DNA from: CAYTOJ01 sp964439415
Lineage (GTDB): Bacteria; Pseudomonadota; Alphaproteobacteria; Rickettsiales; CAZAGG01
Assembly: GCA_964439415.1 (NCBI GenBank)
Contig: CAYTOJ010000016.1
Coordinates: 1-24,506 of the forward strand
Direction: 5' to 3'
DNA length: 24,506 nucleotides
In this document: piece by piece, positions 1 to 7,571 of the stretch
How positions within the stretch are numbered: the first letter of the stretch is position 1
How the letters are laid out: every line of letters begins with the position of its first letter
Made by a program: the position numbers and the translations under genes
The notes under the pieces: generated by a model
Told to the model about the DNA's origin: nothing
What the model saw: only the letters and a program-made list of their open reading frames with translations
Database searches by the model: none

Positions 1-68
1 TACACTTTCGTTTTTGCGATGCTCGCTTCGCGCATTTTGCTCACCGCAGCGAGTTCCGAAAGAGGTCT
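1..68 (-). repeat. Right half of a palindromic in-frame repeat (family 2), cut by window edge
   Basis: These 68 bases closely match 7861-7928, the right half of the 144-bp palindrome inserted in the gene at 7572-8183; the same end (…GAAAGAGGTCT here, …GAAAGAAGTCT there) closes both. On the minus strand both copies are open in the same phase and give nearly the same peptide (ELAAVSKMREASIAKT here, QLAAVSKVREASIAET there). The left half would lie upstream of the window. That it is the same mobile palindrome is clear from the sequence; whether it sits in a gene here is not. Confidence 0.85.
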
Positions 69-83
69 ATTGATTGCAACCAT
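1..83 (-). CDS. Possible 5' end of a minus-strand gene running off the window, through the family 2 repeat
   Basis: A minus-strand frame opens with ATG at 83 (or TTG at 101, just after a stop) and stays open to the window edge, reading MVAINRPLSELAAVSK and on through the repeat peptide. Only five codons precede the repeat, no clear ribosome binding site is visible, and the repeat itself is open in this phase, so the frame could be accidental. I do not recognise a family. It is listed because the sister copy at 7785-7928 lies in the same phase inside a real gene. Confidence 0.25.
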   Translation of the reverse strand, partial: MVAINRPLSELAAVSKMREASIAKTKV

Positions 84-273
84 AATGACATCAATATTCA
101 ATCAAAGGTTAACCGTTTGTAGCTAAATATAGGTGTATGCTGCACTCGAAAAGTCCCAGCACAGTTATTATCTATAAAAGGCATTTATTACTTTTTCATT
201 TCTAAATGGCTTTTCAGCAAGAACGTAAAATTAATACATAAATAGTATTAAATTATATAAAGAGTATTAGAGC
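84..273. other. AT-rich intergenic region upstream of virB8
   Basis: No coding frame of useful length and no RNA gene is visible. The last 60 bases are strongly AT-rich and probably hold the promoter of the virB cluster, but I cannot pick a convincing -35/-10 pair. No good Shine-Dalgarno precedes the TTG at 274. Confidence 0.5.
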
Positions 274-978
274 TTGCAGTTAACAAAAGACAAAGAATAT
301 GCGCCTGGCAAGTTCAGTGGCCGGAACTGGTATGAGGACAGATACCAGAGGGTTCTGGTTACGCGCAATCTTATGTTTATATTCGCTCTGCTGGCCTTAA
401 TCGCTTGTCTGGCGGCATCCGTCGCCCTGTATAGCTTCGCGCCACTGAAATCCGTGCAGCCGTTTCTGATCACGGTGGACGAAAAAACCGGCATTACCGA
501 AGTGGTAGACCCGATGAAGGATGAGGAACTGACATCCAACGACTCCCTCAACCAGTATTTCCTGATTAAATATGTAACCGCTAGGGAGAATTATAACCCG
601 CTGACTTTCCAGGTGAATTATGAAACCGTGAGGCTGATGTCAGCATCACCCATATTCTGGGAATATCATACTTTCTACAGCGCCAGCAATAAGGCCAGCC
701 CTTTAAGCGTGCATGGCGCAAGCATGACGCGCACTATGGAGCTGCTGTCTGTCAGCTTCCTGACTCAAGGCCGGGTTGGCTCCGGCGAGAATATAACCGC
801 GCAGGTGCGCATGAAAATCACCAACGCCAGCCAGAGCATGGTTGAATCAAAAAACTATATCGCGCTGATAAGCTTTACCTATAGCAAACTGCCTTTGCAG
901 CTTCGGGAGAGATATGTCAACCCCCTGGGTTTCCAGGTTGTCAGCTACAAACTTGATGATGATTTCATAAACAAATGA
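274..978 (+). CDS. virB8: VirB8 type IV secretion inner-membrane protein
   Basis: VirB8 is a bitopic inner-membrane scaffold of the type IV secretion channel whose periplasmic domain contacts VirB9 and VirB10. The 234-residue product has a short cytoplasmic N-terminus, one transmembrane segment at about residues 34-56 (FIFALLALIACLAASVALY) and a periplasmic VirB8 domain. The family's conserved NPxG motif is present near the C-terminus as NPLG. The start is TTG at 274: a TAG stop lies two codons upstream in frame, and the next ATG (373) would remove the cytoplasmic segment. The stop overlaps the virB9 start as ATGA, so the two are very likely translationally coupled. Length is normal for the family. 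Function is well supported; the start codon is the weaker point. Confidence 0.93.
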   Translation: MQLTKDKEYAPGKFSGRNWYEDRYQRVLVTRNLMFIFALLALIACLAASVALYSFAPLKSVQPFLITVDEKTGITEVVDPMKDEELTSNDSLNQYFLIKYVTARENYNPLTFQVNYETVRLMSASPIFWEYHTFYSASNKASPLSVHGASMTRTMELLSVSFLTQGRVGSGENITAQVRMKITNASQSMVESKNYIALISFTYSKLPLQLRERYVNPLGFQVVSYKLDDDFINK

Positions 979-1936
979 GATTTATGACCATAATCCATTA
1001 TATAAAAACTTTTCGTAATTGCCCAGGTCTGCTTGCCCGGATGTACGTTGCTTGTCTCCCCCACCGCGAGCATAGGGGGATTAAGGGGGGGGAATGTGTT
1101 GGTGCTACTTTGGTAAGAAAGATGCCCCCCCCTAGCCCCCTTTGCCTGCGGTGGGGGAAGCCGAGAGGCAGTACCTATACCTGGGTAGTTACAACTTTTC
1201 TTTATTCCACCGGGCTTCTTGCGACGCTTGCTCTCTGGATGTTTTGCGTTACCGAATCCATTGCGCAGGAAGCAGACAGCCGCATAAAAACCTTCATTTA
1301 CGATGAAACCCAGGTTTTCAAAGTCACCACTCATTTTGGTTATCAGTCGAATATTGAATTTGACCAGGGGGAGGAGATTGAAACCATCTCCATTGGTGAT
1401 AGCGCATCCTGGCAGATAGTTCCGGCGCGTAAGTTCCTTTTTATCCGCCCCATGCACGATAAGGCGCATACCAATATGACGGTGGTAACCAACCGCCGAA
1501 CCTATCAGTTTGATTTAAGATCAACCCCGATCACCTCAACCAAACAGAAGAACCTGATTTATGTAATGCGCTTTCATTACCCTGAGAATGACATTGCAAG
1601 ATCAGGCGGGTCTGTTCAGCAGGCCGCGCAGCCTGTGGCCGCGCAAAGCGGCGGTGCTGCTGGTGGCGGCGGATACAATTACAGTTATACTTTATCGGGC
1701 GATCAGAGCATAGCGCCACTTAAGGTTTTTGATGACGGCAGAAGAACCTACATGCAGTTCCCGCCCGGCGTTGCGCCCACGGTATTGCGTATGATGGGCG
1801 GCCAGGAAACGGCGGTTGCCACATCGCAATCCGGAGGTTATACTGTGGTGGATATTGTGCAGCCTAATCTTACGGTACAGGCGAATGGCAAGATGGTAAA
1901 AATTTTCAATGAAGCCATGCTGGGCGGCGGTCAGAG

Positions 1937-1940
<4 letters not shown>
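975..1940 (+). CDS. virB9: VirB9 type IV secretion outer-complex protein with an in-frame MITE insertion
   Basis: VirB9 is a periplasmic/outer-membrane ring component of type IV secretion, partner of VirB7 and VirB10. The mature part starts at about residue 97 (EADSRIKTFIYD) and shows the family's N-terminal β-domain (FGYQSNIEF, FLFIRPMHDKAHTNM) and a C-terminal half after a Gly/Ala-rich linker. Residues 14-75 are foreign: they are translated from a 178-bp element plus an 8-bp target duplication. Removing these 186 bases gives MRFMTIIHYIKTF followed by LYSTGLLATLALW, an ordinary signal peptide ending in SIAQ. As it stands the signal sequence carries a roughly 75-residue hydrophilic N-terminal extension. 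No ATG, GTG or TTG lies between the insertion and the hydrophobic core, so translation must pass through it. The gene overlaps virB8 and virB10 by ATGA. Whether the longer protein is exported normally is unknown. Confidence 0.93.
1007..1200. mobile_element. MITE-like element (family 1, copy 1) inserted in virB9, with 8-bp target duplication
   Basis: The element is 1015-1192 (178 bp). Its ends are inverted repeats: GTAATTGCCCAGG on the left and CCTGGGTAGTTAC on the right, 11 of 13 positions pairing. Perfect direct repeats AACTTTTC flank it at 1007-1014 and 1193-1200. It is G/C-rich with long runs of G and C, has no coding capacity for a transposase, and carries no stop in the virB9 frame. 178 + 8 = 186 bases, exactly 62 codons. 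A second copy lies inverted at 3109-3284. Target duplications of 8 bp occur in IS families such as ISL3 and IS256; which enzyme moved this element cannot be told here. Confidence 0.9.
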
Positions 1941-3106
<1,166 letters not shown>

Positions 3107-3108
3107 AA

Positions 3109-3284
3109 ATAATTTTCCAGGTGTTGGCACTGCCTCTCGGTTTCCCCTCCCGTTTACGGGGGGGGCTAGGGGGGGGCAGCTTTCTTTCTTCAGTAGTACC
3201 AACACATGCCCCCCCCTTAATCCCCCTTTGTGCACGGGAGGGGAGACAAGTAATGTACATCCAGGCCAGCAACTGGGGAGTTAC
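3109..3284. mobile_element. MITE-like element (family 1, copy 2), inverted, between virB10 and virB11
   Basis: The reverse complement of 3109-3284 aligns along its whole length with 1015-1192: shared blocks include GGGGGATTAAGGGGGG, TGTGTTGGT, CCGAGAGGCAGT and the outer end AGTTAC. The left end (ATAATTTTCCAGG) has decayed more than the right end (CTGGGGAGTTAC), and no clean target duplication remains, so this copy looks older than the one in virB9. It begins two bases after the virB10 stop codon and fills most of the 250-bp gap before virB11. Confidence 0.88.
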
Positions 3285-3356
3285 AAACAAAAAAATATAC
3301 CGCCGTAGTCACATAAGTAATATCAACTATTCAAATGATAGCGGTAGTAGAATAAA

Positions 3357-4355
3357 ATGGTCGCTATAACCGCACTGCAAACGTACCTTGAGCCGCTGGA
3401 GAAGATATTCGAGCGGCCAGGCGTGGCTGAGATTTCCATCAATGTGCCGGGTGAGGCGTGGGTGGAGGTGAGCGGTGATATGGAAATGGTGGAGGTTCCG
3501 GAGTTTGACCTGGAGCATTTAAAATCCCTGGCGCGGCTTATCGCGCAGTCCACTGAACAAAAAGTGAGTGAGGAAAACCCCCTGCTATCGGCCAACCTGC
3601 CGCAAGGCTACCGTGTGCAGATAGTGTTTCCGCCTGCCTGCGAATCCGGGCGCGTGGTTTTTTCCATCAGGAAACAGGTGATAATGAATTTCGACCTTGA
3701 CCAGTACGAGGCCATTGGCGCGTTCCAGCGCACACTGGTTGGCCGCATGAGCAGCGAGGTGGATAAAAAACTCGCCAAACTGCTTGACGCTGGAGAAATC
3801 AAACAGTTCCTGATCGATGCCGTACTGGCTAAGAAAAATGTTATAGTCAGCGGCGGAACTTCCACCGGTAAAACCACTTTTCTCAATGCATTGCTGCGGG
3901 TGATACCGCCGCATGAGCGGGTAATCACCTGCGAGGATGCCAGGGAAATCAATCTGGATCACCTGCCTAACCGTGTGCATCTTGTATCCTCCAAGGGTGC
4001 GCAAAGCCGCGCCCAGGTTTCAACGCAGGACTTAATAGAATGCTGCCTGCGCCTGCGGCCTGACCGCATAATAGTGGGTGAGCTTCGCGGTAAGGAGGCG
4101 TTCAGTTTTCTAAGGGCGGTTAACACCGGCCACCCCGGCTCAGTCTCCACCCTGCACGCCGATTCACCCATACTGGCCTTTGAGCAGTTAATTCTGATGG
4201 TTATGCAGGGCGGCCTTGGCATCACCCGCGATCAGGTGAAAGAATATGTCAGCAGCGTGATAGATATAGTTGTGCAGCTTAAACGGGGCGAGAAAGGCAT
4301 ACGCTTTGTCTCCGAAGTGTTCTTCAAAGGCCATAAGACATTAATGAATTCTTGA
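3357..4355 (+). CDS. virB11: VirB11 type IV secretion ATPase
   Basis: VirB11 is a hexameric cytoplasmic ATPase of the secretion/traffic NTPase family that powers assembly and substrate transfer in type IV secretion. The 332-residue product has the N-terminal domain at residues 1-130, the Walker A motif GGTSTGKT at 166-173, a Walker B region IIVGE at 238-242, and the His box GHPGSVSTLHA at 259-269. All catalytic motifs look intact and the length is typical. The start is ATG at 3357; a strong Shine-Dalgarno is not evident. It is separated from virB10 by the family 1 repeat, so tight coupling with the upstream genes is lost. virD4, which commonly follows virB11 in Rickettsiales, is not present; a prepilin gene follows instead. 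Confidence 0.95.
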   Translation: MVAITALQTYLEPLEKIFERPGVAEISINVPGEAWVEVSGDMEMVEVPEFDLEHLKSLARLIAQSTEQKVSEENPLLSANLPQGYRVQIVFPPACESGRVVFSIRKQVIMNFDLDQYEAIGAFQRTLVGRMSSEVDKKLAKLLDAGEIKQFLIDAVLAKKNVIVSGGTSTGKTTFLNALLRVIPPHERVITCEDAREINLDHLPNRVHLVSSKGAQSRAQVSTQDLIECCLRLRPDRIIVGELRGKEAFSFLRAVNTGHPGSVSTLHADSPILAFEQLILMVMQGGLGITRDQVKEYVSSVIDIVVQLKRGEKGIRFVSEVFFKGHKTLMNS

Positions 4356-4383
4356 GATTTAGTGCTTAGAAGTAATTGCTGAA

Positions 4384-5244
4384 ATGATGAGTAGAAATAT
4401 GAATATGTGCTCAGTGCTCAGTGCTCAGAAGCCAGAAGCCAGAAGCCAGAAGCCAGAAGCCAGAAGCCAGCGTGAAGGGCTAATAGCGCCTGTCAAGCAG
4501 AAAAACAGCGGCTTTACGCTGGTTGAACTCTCCATTGTTCTGGTGATTATAGGGTTACTGGTAGGTGGTATTCTTGCCGGGGCGGATTTGATCCGGGCAG
4601 CTAAGGTTGGTAAAATCATCAGTGAGCGGGAACAGATCATGACCGCCATGAATACCTTCTACCTCAAGTACAATTGCATCCCTGGTGATTGCTACAACAT
4701 CTCCACATACCTCTCAGGCGAGACCAATGGCGATGGGGATGAAGTGATGGAAAATACAACAGTTGCTAGTAATCCAGCAGAGATTTATGCGGCATGGAAG
4801 CAAATGGCTGCAGCAACTTTATATCCAGGAAATTTTAATGGATTAAATGGATCAGGAGGTGCTAATAACCACTCAGTAATAGGCACAAATATACCAGGGT
4901 CAAAAGCAATTTCAAAGGCCGGGTATTCATTCTATGCTAATAGCACTATGTCAGGCGACCCTTACCCAGGATACTGGTGGAATGGTACTTATGGAAACAT
5001 TGTCTGGTTCGGCAAAGAAAATAGCAATACCGTTACACTTGATCCTGCACTTAAACCTGTCGATGCGCACAATATTGATAAGAAATTAGATGATGGTATT
5101 CCTGGAACTGGTAAAGTAAGAGCCTTGTATGCTAATATAAGTTCCTGCACCACTTCCGGCAGTTCTACTGCCTCTCCTTCATCATCAGCTTACTACATCA
5201 CCAATGATAGTATCGCCTGCGCACTGGGATTCATACTCGACTAA
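4384..5244 (+). CDS. Type IV prepilin-like protein with a repeat-expanded leader
   Basis: The product has a class III prepilin signal: after a 43-residue leader comes the peptidase site G43/F44 followed by FTLVELSIVLVIIGLLVGG, with the conserved Glu5 of the mature protein at residue 48 and a hydrophobic α1 helix. The rest (about 240 residues) looks like a pilin or pseudopilin globular domain, with a Cys pair in the N-terminal part (CIPGDC) and two more near the end. The leader is odd: it is encoded by three copies of TGCTCAG and six of CAGAAGC and reads QKPEARSQKPEARSQ. Four ATGs (4384, 4387, 4399, 4405) lie in the same frame ahead of these repeats and none follows them. It lies 28 bp after virB11 on the same strand. 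It could belong to a type IV pilus, a type II-like system or competence machinery; the sequence does not decide. Confidence 0.82.
   Translation: MMSRNMNMCSVLSAQKPEARSQKPEARSQREGLIAPVKQKNSGFTLVELSIVLVIIGLLVGGILAGADLIRAAKVGKIISEREQIMTAMNTFYLKYNCIPGDCYNISTYLSGETNGDGDEVMENTTVASNPAEIYAAWKQMAAATLYPGNFNGLNGSGGANNHSVIGTNIPGSKAISKAGYSFYANSTMSGDPYPGYWWNGTYGNIVWFGKENSNTVTLDPALKPVDAHNIDKKLDDGIPGTGKVRALYANISSCTTSGSSTASPSSSAYYITNDSIACALGFILD
4408..4470 (+). repeat. Tandem heptanucleotide repeats in the prepilin leader
   Basis: TGCTCAG occurs three times in a row at 4408-4428. CAGAAGC then occurs six times at 4426-4467, followed by the partial unit CAG. All copies are perfect. The unit is seven bases, so gain or loss of one unit would shift the reading frame of the prepilin gene. 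Confidence 0.95.
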
Positions 5245-5354
5245 TACCAAAGCAACAAAGTAGCGTGACTTGGTAAACGATAAATATACCTGATATACAA
5301 ACTGTTAGTGAGTGCAAAATGTCATGATGCTTAGTTGTCTTGGGATAATACATT

Positions 5355-5600
5355 TTATGATTGTTGCGTTTTCTGGTGTTGTTTTGCGTAACTGTCTATC
5401 AGGGTGCGCAGCATTCTCTGATATGGTATTTGCGTCTGCTCTGCCTGCCTTTTGAAAAACTCAAGGCTTTGCTCTGTCAGTTCCAGCGTTATTTTGACGG
5501 TTTTTTCGCGCTTCACCAGCTGGTCAGGCGGCGGCAGAAAATCTATAACCCTCTCCCCCATAACCATAGGCTCATTAGTGTAGTGTATTTTCCTGTTCAT
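5355..5600 (-). CDS. brnA: BrnA-type antitoxin
   Basis: BrnA-family antitoxins are small ribbon-helix-helix proteins that bind the BrnT toxin and repress their own operon. The 81-residue frame starting at ATG 5600 (MNRKIHYTNEPMV) follows the BrnT gene with a 26-base overlap, the usual toxin-first order. It has the family layout: N-terminal DNA/toxin-contacting segment, DFLPPPDQLVKR, then KVTITL-like strand and helices (VKITLELTEQSLEFFKRQAE, IPYQRMLRTLIDSYAK). A longer frame reaches ATG 5693 but would overlap brnT by more than 100 bases and add a stretch without family resemblance, so the shorter start is preferred. Assignment rests on motif layout and pairing with brnT. Confidence 0.82.
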   Translation of the reverse strand: MNRKIHYTNEPMVMGERVIDFLPPPDQLVKREKTVKITLELTEQSLEFFKRQAEQTQIPYQRMLRTLIDSYAKQHQKTQQS

Positions 5601-5865
5601 AACGTTTTTTCCCCTGTCTCCAATATCCCGCGCCATATATTCGGATACGCCCCTGACGGAAGGTGAAGCGCACCGTAAGAACTTCATCCTCAACCTTGCC
5701 GATATAAAAGAACCTATCCTCTATACCAATACCATGTTCAAGATCACGAATAATAATCCGTTTTGGATCATCAAAAGCAAATTGAGCAGTTTCAAAAGAA
5801 ACACCGTGCTTTTCCTGGTTGAGAATGTTCTTGCGTTCATCCCATTCATAACTGGGCTGTTTCAT
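5575..5865 (-). CDS. brnT: BrnT-type toxin (DUF497 family ribonuclease)
   Basis: BrnT proteins are RelE-fold ribonuclease toxins that arrest translation and are neutralised by BrnA. This 96-residue product begins YEWDERKNILNQEKHGVSF, the family's hallmark N-terminus, continues with FAFDDPKRIIIRD and a β-core with GKVEDEVLTVRFTFR, and ends with a basic helix (WRQGKKRYEQ). Length is typical. Start ATG at 5865 is preceded on the minus strand by GAGGGTGT, a reasonable Shine-Dalgarno. The gene is upstream of and overlaps brnA, and an inverted repeat lies just upstream (5883-5898), where autoregulation would be expected. Confidence 0.88.
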   Translation of the reverse strand: MKQPSYEWDERKNILNQEKHGVSFETAQFAFDDPKRIIIRDLEHGIGIEDRFFYIGKVEDEVLTVRFTFRQGRIRIYGAGYWRQGKKRYEQENTLH

Positions 5866-5882
5866 ACACCCTCAAGACAATA

Positions 5883-5898
5883 CCATATTTCTATATGG
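5883..5898. promoter_or_regulatory. Candidate operator upstream of brnT
   Basis: CCATAT, four bases, then ATATGG: a perfect 6-bp inverted repeat located 18 bases upstream of the brnT start codon. BrnTA modules are known to be self-repressed by a ribbon-helix-helix antitoxin, so a short palindrome here fits. A short palindrome in AT-rich DNA can also arise by chance. Confidence 0.35.
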
Positions 5899-5916
5899 GT
5901 GTATATATCAAACAAA

Positions 5917-7554
5917 TCACTCCCGGTATTTGTTTGTAATAGGGTAGCGGCGGTCGCGGCCAAAGGCCATGTTGGTTATCTTCACGCCGGGGGGGGACTG
6001 TCTGCGTTTATATTCAGCCGAGTAAACCAGGTGCGCCACCCGCTGCACTGTAGCCTGGTCATACCCTGCCTTTACTATTTCCCCTACCCCCATTTGCCTG
6101 TCCACCAGCATTTCCAGTATAGCATCCAGCATGTGGTAAGGGGGCAGGCTGTCCTGATCGGTCTGGTTTGGTTTCAGTTCCGCACTTGGCACGCGGGTGA
6201 TGGAGTGTTCGGGAATAACCAGGCCATCCGCCCCCAGTGCAATATCCGGACGGCTCAGATTACGCCAGCTGGCAAGGGCGTAGACAGTCATTTTATAAAC
6301 GTCTTTCAGCACCGAATAACCGCCGCAGAGATCGCCATAAAGCGTGGCGTAACCCACCGACATTTCTGATTTATTCCCGGTTGTCAGCACCATCAGCCCG
6401 AACTTATTACTGACTGCCATGGTGATGATAGCCCGTGCGCGGGATTGTATATTCTCCTCCGTCACATCCTCCGGCAGTTCTGCAAATATGCCGGATAAGC
6501 CTTGCCTGACCGCCTCAGTCACCGGTTCAATTGATATGGTATCCGTGCGGATTCCAAGCAAGCATGCTGAATTTTCAGCATCCTCAATACTCTCATTTGA
6601 GGTAAAACGTGATGGCAGTAGCAGCCCGCGCACTCTGCCAGCCCCCAAAGCGTCCACCGCTACCGCCACTGAAACGGCTGAATCTATGCCGCCTGAAAGC
6701 CCAAGCACCACACCTTTAAAACCGTTTTTGTTGACATAATCCCGCAGGCCAAGCGTCATGGCGGTGTATATACTCTCCAGCGTATCAGGGAATGGGCGGA
6801 ACTGCGAGTTTGCTATTGTTCCCGCCCTGGCATTAAAGTCTATGATTTCCTGATGCTCCTGAAAACCCGGCAGGTTATGGATAATCTCGCCTTTTGTATC
6901 CATGAAGAACGAATTGCCATCAAACACCAGTTCATCCTGACCGCCTACCTGGTTGAGATAAACCAGCGGAGCTTGAACCTGAAGCACCAGCATTTTAGCG
7001 GCATCGGTGCGCATCCGCCTTTTCTTCACCTCATATGGCGAGGCATTGACAGCTATCACCAGGTCAGGCTTCTGCTGCTGCAAAGCTCTGGCTACCTCAC
7101 TGCGCCACATATCTTCACACACAATCAGGCCAAGGCGCATTCCTTTAAATTCTATAACCTCTGGCAGGGCACCTGAACTAAATACCCGCATCTCATCAAA
7201 CACGCCGTAATTCGGCAGCGCCCATTTACGCTGAACATGCTTTACTACGCCACTCTCCAGCAGGTAGACGGCGTTATAAAGTTTATCATCCACGCGGCAT
7301 AAGTTGCCAACGATTATGGCGGTGTTTTTACCTTGAGTGATTCCCGCCAGTTTATGCACGGCTGATATGGCGAGTTCCTGAAAGCTTGGCCTGAGAACTA
7401 AATCCTCCGGGCTGTAGCCAATTATGGCCAGCTCAGAGAAAACAGCGACATCCGCCCCCGCCCCGGCAGCATTATTATAGGCGCTGATTATTGCCGCGCA
7501 GTTACCCTCGATATCACCAACCGTAGTGTTAATCTGGCAGAGGGATATTTTCAT
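5917..7554 (-). CDS. nadE: Glutamine-dependent NAD(+) synthetase
   Basis: The enzyme makes NAD from deamido-NAD, ATP and glutamine in the cytoplasm. The 545-residue product has two domains. The N-terminal nitrilase-like glutaminase carries the Glu-Lys-Cys triad: Glu41 in FSELAIIGYSPEDL, Lys110 in RKWALPNYGVFDE, Cys146 in GLIVCEDMW. The C-terminal synthetase has the ATP-binding loop SGGIDS at 287-292 and TTGNKSEMSVGYATLYGD downstream. Length and order match the bacterial two-domain form. I chose ATG 7554 (MKISLCQINTTVGD) because it matches the usual family start; a longer frame from 7605 would overlap the upstream gene. It lies 17 bases after that gene on the same strand, so the two may be co-transcribed. 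Confidence 0.96.
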   Translation of the reverse strand: MKISLCQINTTVGDIEGNCAAIISAYNNAAGAGADVAVFSELAIIGYSPEDLVLRPSFQELAISAVHKLAGITQGKNTAIIVGNLCRVDDKLYNAVYLLESGVVKHVQRKWALPNYGVFDEMRVFSSGALPEVIEFKGMRLGLIVCEDMWRSEVARALQQQKPDLVIAVNASPYEVKKRRMRTDAAKMLVLQVQAPLVYLNQVGGQDELVFDGNSFFMDTKGEIIHNLPGFQEHQEIIDFNARAGTIANSQFRPFPDTLESIYTAMTLGLRDYVNKNGFKGVVLGLSGGIDSAVSVAVAVDALGAGRVRGLLLPSRFTSNESIEDAENSACLLGIRTDTISIEPVTEAVRQGLSGIFAELPEDVTEENIQSRARAIITMAVSNKFGLMVLTTGNKSEMSVGYATLYGDLCGGYSVLKDVYKMTVYALASWRNLSRPDIALGADGLVIPEHSITRVPSAELKPNQTDQDSLPPYHMLDAILEMLVDRQMGVGEIVKAGYDQATVQRVAHLVYSAEYKRRQSPPGVKITNMAFGRDRRYPITNKYRE

Positions 7555-7571
7555 ATTGTGGTTTACTTTTT

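Noticed and set aside
945..1469. Long minus-strand frame opposite virB8/virB9
   Set aside because: Shadow of virB9 lengthened by the stop-poor MITE; no family resemblance and no ribosome binding site.
4426..4470. Tandem repeat considered as a CRISPR-like or VNTR intergenic array
   Set aside because: Units are 7 bp with no spacers and lie inside the prepilin reading frame.
5734..6369. 211-codon + strand frame
   Set aside because: Antisense to brnT and the 3' part of nadE, both of which are clear genes on the other strand.
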